Below, piece by piece: positions 1 to 6,856 of a stretch of 23,264 nucleotides of DNA. Source of the stretch: Pseudomonadota bacterium. Lineage in GTDB: Bacteria; SAR324; XYD2-FULL-50-16; JAHJRI01. Location: positions 1-23,264 of the forward strand of contig JAKSDL010000843.1 of NCBI GenBank assembly GCA_022360105.1, in the 5' to 3' direction. A program made the position numbers and the translations under genes. Positions within the stretch are counted from its first letter, which is position 1; every line of letters begins with the position of its first letter. A model generated the notes under the pieces. It worked only from the letters and a program-made list of their open reading frames with translations. It had not been told where the DNA came from and searched no databases.

Positions 1-413
1 TGAGATCGCCGAAGTAATGCTTTGTTCGCCTGTTAACCCACACAAAGTTAGCCCATACTAAATCAATTCCCTGAAACTATCAACCAGCGCGCTAGTTATC
101 GTCACCAAATAATTTAACTGGAATGTTTGTTTTCCGTTTTCTCTCCGGTTTCAAACAACTGCTCCGCCGGCTGATAACCGTAAGAAAAACAGAAAGTAAA
201 GCTTGTACTCGCAGACAAAGGAAAGCAGAGCCAAATCTTAAAATGTACGTTCAGATACTTGCCGTAAAGAAAAACATAATTTATTGGTAATGAAAGGCTG
301 TAATAGAAAGCAATGAGAGGAAATTTATATCCCTAATATACGATAATATCATCTGATCTGCACGGATGCAGAGAAAACCCCCTGTTAACCAGTAACATTT
401 CGGAGCGCATATT
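1..413. other. Gene-free stretch before the carboxylase operon
   Basis: No open frame of convincing length or composition is seen on either strand. All frames are broken by frequent stops, and I recognise no RNA gene or repeat. The region is A+T-rich toward the carboxyltransferase start and probably holds its promoter, but I found no well-spaced -35/-10 pair that I would defend. The upstream neighbour must end outside the window. Confidence 0.5.
402..405 (+). promoter_or_regulatory. Shine-Dalgarno GGAG deciding a GTG start
   Basis: GGAG sits 8 bases before GTG at 414. This favours GTG over the later in-frame ATG at 474, which would remove the N-terminal helix that this carboxyltransferase family normally has before its LGGG motif. 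Confidence 0.55.
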
Positions 414-1976
414 GTGCAAATAGATAAAATTAACTCGGAACGAATTAAAAACTTAAAAAAAGAAAAAGTATTGATGAAACTGGGCGGTGGGGGCGATAGA
501 CTCAAAGCTCAGAATATTCGCGGTAAAATGACTGTCTGGCAGCGAATCGAATATTTGTTTGACCCGGATACCTTCACCGAAGTCGGTAGCTTTATCGAAC
601 TCAGAAATGAAAACTTTGGTCTCTCCAAGAGCAAAACAGCCGGAGATGGTGTTGTAACGGGTTTTGGTCGAATTAACGGACAACTGGTTTATTGTGCCGC
701 ACAGGATTTCACTGTTCTGGGCGGTTCCCTGGGAGAGATGCACGGCAAAAAAATAGCCAATATCATGGACCTGGCTATTCAAAACGGTGCCCCCCTTGTC
801 ACTCTGAACGATTCCGTAGGAGCAAGAATACAGGAAGGCATATCCGCTCTTTCCGGGTACGGTGAAGTCTTCTTTCGCAATACCAAGGCTTCAGGCGTGA
901 TTCCACAGGTCAGTGTGATTATGGGACCTTGCGCCGGCGGTGCTGTATATTCCCCAGGAATTACAGACTTCATCGCCATGGTAAAAAACACATCCAATAT
1001 GTTCATTACAGGACCCGATATCATCAAAACAGTGACCGGAGAATCCGTGACCAAAGATGAGCTGGGCGGACCTGATGTTCACATGTCACAATCCGGAGTC
1101 GCCACTTACGTGGGAGAAGATGACGAATCCACCCTGGACTGGGTAAAACGCCTTCTCTCCTATTTACCAGCCAACAACCTTGAATCTCCGCCACTTTACA
1201 ACAATGTTGATACCAACCACCACGAGGAAATTCCGCAGGAAAATCTGGTACCTTCGCAAACCACTAAAGCTTATAATATGAGACAGGTCATCGATTTTAT
1301 AGTTGATGATTTATCTTTTTTTGAGCTGCAGGCTGGTTTTGCCAAAAATATAACAATCGGGTTTGCTCGCCTGGAGGGATATACCATCGGTATTGTTGCC
1401 AATAATCCTTCGGAACTGGCCGGCTGCCTTGACATTAATGCTTCAGACAAAGCCGCTCGATTTGTAAGGTTCTGTGATGCGTTTAATATTCCCTTGTTGA
1501 CACTGGTTGATGTTCCGGGTTTTCTTCCCGGTACCGACCAGGAGTACTCAGGCATCATCAGACATGGCGCAAAATTGCTGTACGCATACAGCGAAGCAAC
1601 CGTCCCCAAGCTGACCGTTATTTTAAGAAAAGCGTATGGTGGTGCTTATATTTGCATGTGTTCCAAACATCTTGGAGCTGATGTGGTGTTGGCCTGGCCC
1701 GGGTCGGAAATTGCCGTGATGGGGCCGAAAGCAGCGGTAACTATTGTCTTCAAACAGGAGATCAAAGCAGCCACTGATCCGGCAAAAAAAACGGAGGAGT
1801 GCGAAAAGGAGTACATGGAATCGATCACCAATCCGAAATATGCCGCTTCGCTCGGCTACATCGATGATGTTATCGAACCTAAAGAAACAAGAAACATTGT
1901 CATTACTCACCTCAGCACCCTAATTGGTAAAAGTGTTGAGATGCCAAAAAGAAAACACGGTAACATTCCACTTTAA
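414..1976 (+). CDS. Acyl-CoA carboxyltransferase subunit (propionyl-CoA carboxylase beta type)
   Basis: Biotin-dependent carboxyltransferase of the PccB/AccD5/methylmalonyl-CoA decarboxylase alpha family, which moves CO2 between carboxybiotin and an acyl-CoA such as propionyl- or acetyl-CoA in the cytoplasm. At 520 residues it has the usual family length and two crotonase-like halves. Visible family motifs are LGGG near the N-terminus, the GPCAGGA oxyanion loop near residue 171, DVPGFLPG near 366, and RKAYGGAY followed by AWPGSEIAVMG in the C-terminal half. Nothing catalytic appears lost. It starts at GTG with a good Shine-Dalgarno sequence and is followed 12 bases later by a biotin-carboxylase-like gene and then by a biotin carrier gene, so the three form one operon. 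Substrate cannot be fixed from sequence reading. Because the partner biotin carboxylase looks inactive, a decarboxylase or transcarboxylase role is possible. Confidence 0.92.
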   Translation: MQIDKINSERIKNLKKEKVLMKLGGGGDRLKAQNIRGKMTVWQRIEYLFDPDTFTEVGSFIELRNENFGLSKSKTAGDGVVTGFGRINGQLVYCAAQDFTVLGGSLGEMHGKKIANIMDLAIQNGAPLVTLNDSVGARIQEGISALSGYGEVFFRNTKASGVIPQVSVIMGPCAGGAVYSPGITDFIAMVKNTSNMFITGPDIIKTVTGESVTKDELGGPDVHMSQSGVATYVGEDDESTLDWVKRLLSYLPANNLESPPLYNNVDTNHHEEIPQENLVPSQTTKAYNMRQVIDFIVDDLSFFELQAGFAKNITIGFARLEGYTIGIVANNPSELAGCLDINASDKAARFVRFCDAFNIPLLTLVDVPGFLPGTDQEYSGIIRHGAKLLYAYSEATVPKLTVILRKAYGGAYICMCSKHLGADVVLAWPGSEIAVMGPKAAVTIVFKQEIKAATDPAKKTEECEKEYMESITNPKYAASLGYIDDVIEPKETRNIVITHLSTLIGKSVEMPKRKHGNIPL

Positions 1977-1988
1977 CCAATAAAATAT

Positions 1989-3509
1989 ATGTTTTCCAAA
2001 GTATTAATCGCCAACCGCGGGTTGATTCAGGCAAATTGTGTCCGGGCCGTACAAGAACTCGGAGCCAAAGCTATTACAATTTTCGAGGATGAAGATAGAA
2101 ACAGCGCCGGGGTTCGCAATGCAGATGAATCCTATGAGTTAAAATCCTCTGTTTCATCACGGGCTTATGCGGATATCGATCAGATTGTTGAATTAGCAGC
2201 CTCATTGAAAGTAGATGCCGTACATTCGGGCTACGGTTTTCTCGCCCAAAATGCAGAGTTTACCAAAAAACTGAGGCAAAAAGGTATTGTCACCATCGCT
2301 CCTGAGTTGGAAGGCGCCATGAATTTGGCTAATCGCCCTTTTGTAAAAGAACGTGCAAGACGACTGGGATTGCCCATCCTTCCCGGTTCAACCAAATGTC
2401 AGGATTTTAATGAGTTAAAAGTTGCCGCAGATGATACAGGTTATCCTTTACTTCTCAAAGCAGTTCATGGTTACGGTGGCAAGGGATTGAAAGTCGTCTT
2501 TACGCCCAGGGAATTAAAAGCTGCCTATAATTATGTACTGTCCCGCTGTGAAAAATATGCCATGAATTCAAGGGAAGTGTTTGTGGAAAAATATTTCGAA
2601 AATGCACATCACATCGAATTCCCGGTTCTTAGAGATCATCACAAAAACGTTATCATCTTTCCCGAACAATGGTGCTCGGTTCAACGACGTTTTCAAAAAA
2701 TCCTGGTTGAAACGCCTTCCAGGGTAATAGACGCTGAAAAAAGGAAAAAAATAGAATCCATAATCAGAAAAGTTGTAAACCGCTTGAATGCCACGGGATT
2801 CGTGTCCGTTGTCTTTCTGGTTGATGGGGATGAAATATATTTTCTTAAGATCAACGGGTATATCCAGCCCTTTTACACCGCGACCAGCAAATTGACCGGC
2901 GTGGATCTGTTAAAAGAGCAAATTCGTATTTTTTCCGGTGACCCCTTAAAAGTTAGACAGGAAAATCTAAATAGAAACGGGCACGTTATCAGCGTATCCA
3001 TTTGTGCGGAAGATCCAATCAATGATTTTGCCCCGTGTCCGGGTGCAATAGATAGGTTTTACTTGCCTTTCGGCCAGGGCATTAATATCCAATCCAACTA
3101 TTTTAGCGGCGATAATGTAGCGACCTTTTACGATCCTATGATTGCCAAACTGCTCGTGCGCGATTCTTCCAGAAAAGCTGCCATTCAAAAAATGCGATTC
3201 GCCCTGCAAAATTGTTATATCGACGGCATTAAAACCAATCTTCCTCTTCTCAGGGCGATTATTCAGTCGGATCTGTTTAAATCGAGGAACATGAATATAT
3301 CCTACATCACCAAACCGCAGAATAGACTTGAATTACTGGATAGTTTGAAAACCGGAAAAGATCACGAAATAGCCGCAATGATTGCAGCACTCTCTCTTTT
3401 TAGCGAATCAGCCAAACCGCCCATTGCTGATCCCGAAGGCGAGCCGGTTCGTTCCAAAATTTGGAATTCCGCTGCCCGCTGGATCAATAGAAAAAATTAT
3501 GGTTATTAA
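1989..3509 (+). CDS. Biotin-carboxylase-like protein with lost catalytic residues
   Basis: ATP-grasp protein of 506 residues, collinear with AccC/PccA biotin carboxylase: an N-terminal IANRG segment, HSGYGFL, a glycine-rich ATP loop (LKAVHGYGGKG), VEKYFENAHHIE, QRR-QK, and the C-terminal GVDLLKEQIRI and YDPMIAKL blocks. An active enzyme would carboxylate biotin using ATP and bicarbonate. Aligned by eye to E. coli AccC with a constant offset of one residue, the Mg ligands E276 and E288 are V275 and K287, the bicarbonate-site R292 and V295 are Y291 and P294, the base E296 is F295, and R338 is S337. H236 is F235 and K116 appears as Arg. K159, H209, E211, Q233, K238, N290 and Q294 equivalents remain. 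The frame is intact and full length, 12 bases after the carboxyltransferase and 20 before the biotin carrier. I infer a retained pseudoenzyme acting as a structural or regulatory subunit. No clear Shine-Dalgarno precedes the ATG. Confidence 0.85.
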   Translation: MFSKVLIANRGLIQANCVRAVQELGAKAITIFEDEDRNSAGVRNADESYELKSSVSSRAYADIDQIVELAASLKVDAVHSGYGFLAQNAEFTKKLRQKGIVTIAPELEGAMNLANRPFVKERARRLGLPILPGSTKCQDFNELKVAADDTGYPLLLKAVHGYGGKGLKVVFTPRELKAAYNYVLSRCEKYAMNSREVFVEKYFENAHHIEFPVLRDHHKNVIIFPEQWCSVQRRFQKILVETPSRVIDAEKRKKIESIIRKVVNRLNATGFVSVVFLVDGDEIYFLKINGYIQPFYTATSKLTGVDLLKEQIRIFSGDPLKVRQENLNRNGHVISVSICAEDPINDFAPCPGAIDRFYLPFGQGINIQSNYFSGDNVATFYDPMIAKLLVRDSSRKAAIQKMRFALQNCYIDGIKTNLPLLRAIIQSDLFKSRNMNISYITKPQNRLELLDSLKTGKDHEIAAMIAALSLFSESAKPPIADPEGEPVRSKIWNSAARWINRKNYGY

Positions 3510-3529
3510 ACATTAATAAATAGAAATAG

Positions 3530-4042
3530 ATGAAATATACCGTAAAAAGTGATAAACCATATTCAATTGAAATTGAGAAGGAAAACAATCTCTCTGATCA
3601 ATTCAAAATCGATGTGGATGGCAAAAGCTTTGACGTAAAAATCAAAGAGTACCATCCAAACGGTCGAATCAAGACACTGCTGGTTAACAACGAGGTGCTC
3701 CCGATTGAGGTTGCCAGACACGCAGACGGCTTTCCGAGAATGATCTACCTAAACGGACTGCCTTTTGATGTGGAAATAGAAAAAATCAAATCTGTTTCCC
3801 AAAAAGCAAAACCGAGTCAACGGGTCATAAGCGGAGACATCAAATCAAGTTTGCCAGGGCAGGTTTTGTCGATTTCTGTGCAAGTCGGAGACGAGGTCAA
3901 GAAAGGACAACCTTTGATTATCCTGGAATCGATGAAAATGGAAAACGAAATCCTCGCCCCGAAATCGGGGAAGATTAAGGTCGTCCATGTTGTTCCAGGT
4001 CAAGTACTGTTCAAAGACGAGCTGATTTTACAAATTGAATAG
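3530..4042 (+). CDS. Biotin carboxyl carrier protein
   Basis: A 170-residue carrier whose C-terminal half (about residues 98-170) is a biotinyl domain with the ESMKMEN signature. K136 is the expected biotinylated lysine, on the hairpin turn between PGQVLSISVQVGDEV and the mirrored PGQVLFKDE repeat. The N-terminal 90 residues are beta-rich and charged, of the kind found in stand-alone carriers of acyl-CoA carboxylases and decarboxylases, and may dock to the other subunits. A short K/S/Q-rich linker joins the halves. It shuttles carboxybiotin between active sites and needs a biotin-protein ligase encoded elsewhere. It is the third gene of the run and 32 bases from the HU gene. There is no obvious Shine-Dalgarno sequence before the ATG, so translation may depend on the upstream genes. 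The biotin site is intact, unlike the catalytic site of the preceding protein. Confidence 0.9.
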   Translation: MKYTVKSDKPYSIEIEKENNLSDQFKIDVDGKSFDVKIKEYHPNGRIKTLLVNNEVLPIEVARHADGFPRMIYLNGLPFDVEIEKIKSVSQKAKPSQRVISGDIKSSLPGQVLSISVQVGDEVKKGQPLIILESMKMENEILAPKSGKIKVVHVVPGQVLFKDELILQIE

Positions 4043-4074
4043 AGCAAATTTGCAATCACCACACAAGGAGAGTT

Positions 4075-4392
4075 ATGACAACCAATTTAACCAAACAGGA
4101 GCTTGTATCCAAAGTTGCGGAAAAAGTCGGCCTGACCAAAAAACAAGCCAGCGAAGCCTTAGACGCGACATTTGAAACGATTAGCGAGGAGCTGACCAAA
4201 GGCAGGAAGTTCACCATGACGGGATTTGGGACTTTCAGCATAAAACCCAGGCAACCAAGGACTGGTGTGAACCCCCAAACAGGTGAGTCAATGGTTATTC
4301 CGGGGAAACTTGTCGCCAAATTCAAAGCTGGTAAAAGACTTGCCGAGACACTCAACAGCATTAAAAGTATCAGCAAGTGGGTTAACCAGTAG
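4075..4392 (+). CDS. HU/IHF-family DNA-binding protein
   Basis: A 105-residue histone-like protein. It has the N-terminal dimerisation helices (TKQELVSKVAEKVGLTKKQA), the GFGTFSI turn, and the DNA-intercalating beta-arm with RTGVNPQTGE followed by IPGKLVAKFKAGK, which are diagnostic of HU/IHF. It is about 15 residues longer than E. coli HU because of a short C-terminal tail. It bends DNA nonspecifically or at preferred sites in the nucleoid. A strong AGGAGAG ribosome site lies just before the ATG, in contrast to the two genes before it. It lies only 32 bases behind the biotin carrier and may be cotranscribed with it, though an independent promoter is possible. It converges with the ACP-like gene with 11 bases between the stops. 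I cannot tell HU from IHF subunit. Confidence 0.93.
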   Translation: MTTNLTKQELVSKVAEKVGLTKKQASEALDATFETISEELTKGRKFTMTGFGTFSIKPRQPRTGVNPQTGESMVIPGKLVAKFKAGKRLAETLNSIKSISKWVNQ

Positions 4393-4403
4393 AAAAGGAT
4401 CTA

Positions 4404-4652
4404 TCAATAGTATTCCGCTGCGATTCTAATTACATCTGCGACTTTGAAACTTGAGTCATTTTCCGGATTGATAAGGAGACGGCTATCGGGGAATTCTATA
4501 TCCATAGCCTGTTCAAGTGCCAATGTAACCTCCACCATATCCAGCTCATCCGCTCCCAGGTCGTACAGGGTTAAATCCGGAGACATGTCGGCCTCATCAA
4601 CTTCCATTATCTCTGCGATTATCTGCATTACAACTTTATCTTCTTCTCTCAT
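4404..4652 (-). CDS. Acyl-carrier-protein-like protein lacking the phosphopantetheine serine
   Basis: A small acidic protein of 82 residues that aligns without gaps to E. coli AcpP across helices I-III. The segment DLGADELDMVEVTLALEQ matches DLGADSLDTVELVMALEE, so Glu36 (codon GAG on the minus strand) replaces Ser36, the residue to which 4'-phosphopantetheine is attached. It therefore should not carry acyl chains in the normal way. The C-terminal part has a two- or three-residue insertion around NPEND before helix IV. I chose the ATG at 4652 because MREEDKVV matches the normal ACP start and a GGA lies 5 bases upstream; a GTG at 4670 in the same frame would add six residues. Fold assignment is confident, function unknown: possibly a protein-interaction module or a phosphomimetic decoy. 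No fatty-acid or polyketide gene adjoins it. Confidence 0.82.
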   Translation of the reverse strand: MREEDKVVMQIIAEIMEVDEADMSPDLTLYDLGADELDMVEVTLALEQAMDIEFPDSRLLINPENDSSFKVADVIRIAAEYY

Positions 4653-4789
4653 ATAAATCCGTAAAATCACGTCAAAGGTTGATTATATCTCAACGATGCA
4701 TGTCTTCTAGATTTACCACGTTCCAAGCTATAAAACAATATCAAAACCCGATGACTGATCTATCCAATTGGACGTGTATTCATAGGCTA

Positions 4790-4808
4790 AATAGCAAAAA
4801 ATGCTATT
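4790..4808. repeat. Inverted repeat abutting the -35 of the recombinase-like gene
   Basis: Perfect 7-base arms AATAGCA (4790-4796) and TGCTATT (4802-4808) flank AAAAA. The right arm shares two bases with the TTGACA hexamer at 4807-4812, a position suited to an operator. It could equally be a chance A/T-rich hairpin. Confidence 0.4.
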
Positions 4809-4834
4809 GACAGCCCAAACCAGGTGTGTATGAT
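4807..4834 (+). promoter_or_regulatory. Sigma-70-type promoter for the recombinase-like gene
   Basis: The consensus -35 TTGACA (4807-4812) is followed after 16 bases by TATGAT (4829-4834), giving an expected start near 4841 and a leader of about 107 bases before the ATG at 4948. This is the best-matching promoter I find in the window. Confidence 0.6.
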
Positions 4835-4873
4835 AATTTCACTGTTAGAATACACCACAGGTTTCAGTGAGTT

Positions 4874-4895
4874 AAGCCGTAAGTGTTACCGGCTT
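4874..4895 (+). other. Leader hairpin upstream of the recombinase-like gene
   Basis: AAGCCGTAA (4874-4882) pairs with TTACCGGCTT (4886-4895) around a GTG loop, with one bulged C. No T-run follows, so it is not an ordinary terminator. A second weak stem, AGGTT/AACCT (4921-4936), lies just before the start codon. The leader may be structured; no function can be assigned. Confidence 0.35.
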
Positions 4896-4947
4896 TCAGG
4901 TTTAATTGTTTATTTACAACAGGTTATAAGCAACCTAGAAAAATTTC

Positions 4948-5856
4948 ATGAAGGATACCCTCGATATTATCAAGCTCTTTTTCCCGGATAAAAGTCAAAG
5001 CACCCTCACTGCCTACAGCAAAGACCTGGATTTTTTTACAGAATTCCTAAAAAAGGAATCCACACAGGAAACGCTTGATCTCTTGTTTGGGTTACCGGAA
5101 AGTCAGGCAAATCTTGTTGTGTTACACTACAAAACCGAATTACTGGAAAACGGGCAAAGTATCTCTTCAATCAATCGAAAACTCTCAACCCTGCGTTCTT
5201 TGGTCAAAGCTGCAAAAAAAGCAGGCGTGCTAGACTGGAAACTTGATATACCCAATGAGAAGGTTGACTATCAGCCGTCTGTTGCATGTCTCGGTAAGGA
5301 ACAGATCAACCTGTTGCTGACGACTGCCAAAAACCAGGAAAATCAGAAAAAAGCAGCAAGGGATTATGCAATTATCCGTCTTTTATTTGATTTGGCCTTA
5401 AAGCGACAGATTATAGCCGACCTGGAGTTAAAAGACTTTGATGCCGTAGGTAAAACCCTTGTGATTAGATCCAACCAAAAGTTGCCTGATAAAATCAAAT
5501 TGCTTCCGATCAAAACAGTTAACGCCCTGAATAACTGGCTGAAACACCGTGGTGATACGGAAGGTTCGTTGTTTGAAAACCTTGATATTGCTGCAAAAAA
5601 AAGCCAGGGGCTTTCTTCGACGAGTATTTACCGAATTGTAAAACAAATCGGAGAATCGATTGGAATCCAGGTGACACCTGAAGAAATCAGAAAGGCATCG
5701 ATCAAGGAAGTAATGACTCATGCCGAACGACTCGGTATTTCCGATCATGAATTACTGATATTTTCCGATCATAAGCATACCGTTTCGTTAAAGAAGTTTA
5801 AGAATCAAAAACGTAAAATCCAGGAATCTCTTTCCAATCTGGTTGCCAGGAATTGA
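4948..5856 (+). CDS. Tyrosine-recombinase (XerC/D-like) homologue without the catalytic tyrosine
   Basis: A 302-residue protein with a SAM-like core-binding domain (about 1-100) and a phage-integrase catalytic fold (about 115-290), normal Xer length. In the motif LxxxTGLRxSEL the first catalytic Arg is K152 (LALKRQIIADL). In the box normally P-H-x-L-R the His is E245 while R248 is kept. H275 is kept, and exactly nine residues later, where the nucleophilic Tyr belongs, there is F284. Without that Tyr it cannot form the covalent DNA intermediate. The frame is clean, so I infer a selected DNA-binding pseudo-recombinase rather than a dying integrase; no att-like repeats or cargo are evident around it. 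It has its own good promoter, no clear Shine-Dalgarno, and is followed after 25 bases by a lipoprotein esterase gene. Confidence 0.82.
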   Translation: MKDTLDIIKLFFPDKSQSTLTAYSKDLDFFTEFLKKESTQETLDLLFGLPESQANLVVLHYKTELLENGQSISSINRKLSTLRSLVKAAKKAGVLDWKLDIPNEKVDYQPSVACLGKEQINLLLTTAKNQENQKKAARDYAIIRLLFDLALKRQIIADLELKDFDAVGKTLVIRSNQKLPDKIKLLPIKTVNALNNWLKHRGDTEGSLFENLDIAAKKSQGLSSTSIYRIVKQIGESIGIQVTPEEIRKASIKEVMTHAERLGISDHELLIFSDHKHTVSLKKFKNQKRKIQESLSNLVARN

Positions 5857-5881
5857 ATCATCAATCCAATGAGGCATTACA

Positions 5882-6856
5882 ATGCATATCCTGCTTTCCC
5901 GCTTTCCACTTCTACCGACCATCATCGCATTCACCCTGGCCTTCACGGCTTGTACCCGAACACTTCCCCCGGCAGATAAAATATTACCCGGCACCTACCA
6001 AAGCACTGTTAATATGACATTCAGGGGGTTTAACAGGGACTATTTGATTCATATTCCGGTTAACTACTCGCCTCAAAAAACATATCCCCTGGTGATTATT
6101 GTTCATGGTGCGTTTAGCTCAGCCTCGGCTTTTGCCGAAGTAACCGGTTTTGTTGAGTTGGCCGATAAAGAGGGACTTGTCGTTTTATACCCAAACGGCG
6201 TTGGTATATTCGGATTTCTCAGGCATTGGAACGCTGGGTTTTGCTGTGCCTATGCAGCCAAAAATAAAATTGATGATACGGGCTATCTCAAGCAGATTAT
6301 CGACAATGCCTTAAAAAAACTGCCAATTGATCGAGACAAAGTATTCCTCGTTGGTTTTTCAAACGGGGGTATGCTGGTTCATCGCTTTGCTGCCGAGTAC
6401 CCGAACTATCCAAGATCTGTTGCTATTGTCAGCGCTGCAATCGGTGCTATCGATGCAGACACCGAAACAGAGTGGAAGTTGAAACCTCCTGCAACCCCCG
6501 TTTCGGTGTTTCTAGCCCACGGCAAAGCCGACAACAGCATTCCTTATGAAGGAGGCTCTAGACGAGGGTCCAATGGAAAACTCTCCTTTTACTCGTTTAA
6601 GCAAAGTGTGGAATTCTGGCTAAATACAAATCAATGTTCGCAAGCCAGTGAGACCCGATACACGCGGGAAAACGCTGTTGAAATAAAATCTTGGAAAGAC
6701 TGCACGAAAAGCAAAAATGTAGTCAAAATCTCCCTTGCCAACTGGAATCACCGCTGGCCAGGCTTATATCATACAAGCCGGCTCGCGCCAGATGACTCCT
6801 TATTCAATTATGATCTGACAAGAGAAATCTGGGAGTTTTTTAAAGCTCAATTCTAG
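5882..6856 (+). CDS. Lipoprotein alpha/beta-hydrolase, PHB-depolymerase/LpqC type
   Basis: A 324-residue exported esterase. The N-terminus is a signal peptide ending in a lipobox-like LAFTAC with C24 as the likely lipidated residue. The hydrolase fold begins with FRDYLIHIP-like strands and VIIVHGAFSSASAF. The triad can be read as S160 in GFSNGG, D217 in HGKADNSIPY and H290 in NWNHRWPG, matching the polyhydroxybutyrate depolymerase / feruloyl esterase (LpqC) group. Paired cysteines in FCCAY and near the C-terminus suggest disulfides in the envelope. Substrate is unknown. A GAGG motif precedes the ATG. It follows the recombinase-like gene by 25 bases and may share its transcript. Its stop codon overlaps the stop of the convergent kinase gene by four bases. 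Confidence 0.85.
   Translation: MHILLSRFPLLPTIIAFTLAFTACTRTLPPADKILPGTYQSTVNMTFRGFNRDYLIHIPVNYSPQKTYPLVIIVHGAFSSASAFAEVTGFVELADKEGLVVLYPNGVGIFGFLRHWNAGFCCAYAAKNKIDDTGYLKQIIDNALKKLPIDRDKVFLVGFSNGGMLVHRFAAEYPNYPRSVAIVSAAIGAIDADTETEWKLKPPATPVSVFLAHGKADNSIPYEGGSRRGSNGKLSFYSFKQSVEFWLNTNQCSQASETRYTRENAVEIKSWKDCTKSKNVVKISLANWNHRWPGLYHTSRLAPDDSLFNYDLTREIWEFFKAQF

Noticed and set aside
281..505. A minus-strand frame overlapping the carboxyltransferase start
   Set aside because: Its proline- and phenylalanine-rich product looks non-coding, and it overlaps a well-supported gene in antisense.
4948..5856. The integrase-like gene as a marker of a mobile element or genomic island
   Set aside because: No direct repeats, tRNA junction, transposase or cargo genes are seen around it, and the catalytic Tyr is missing.
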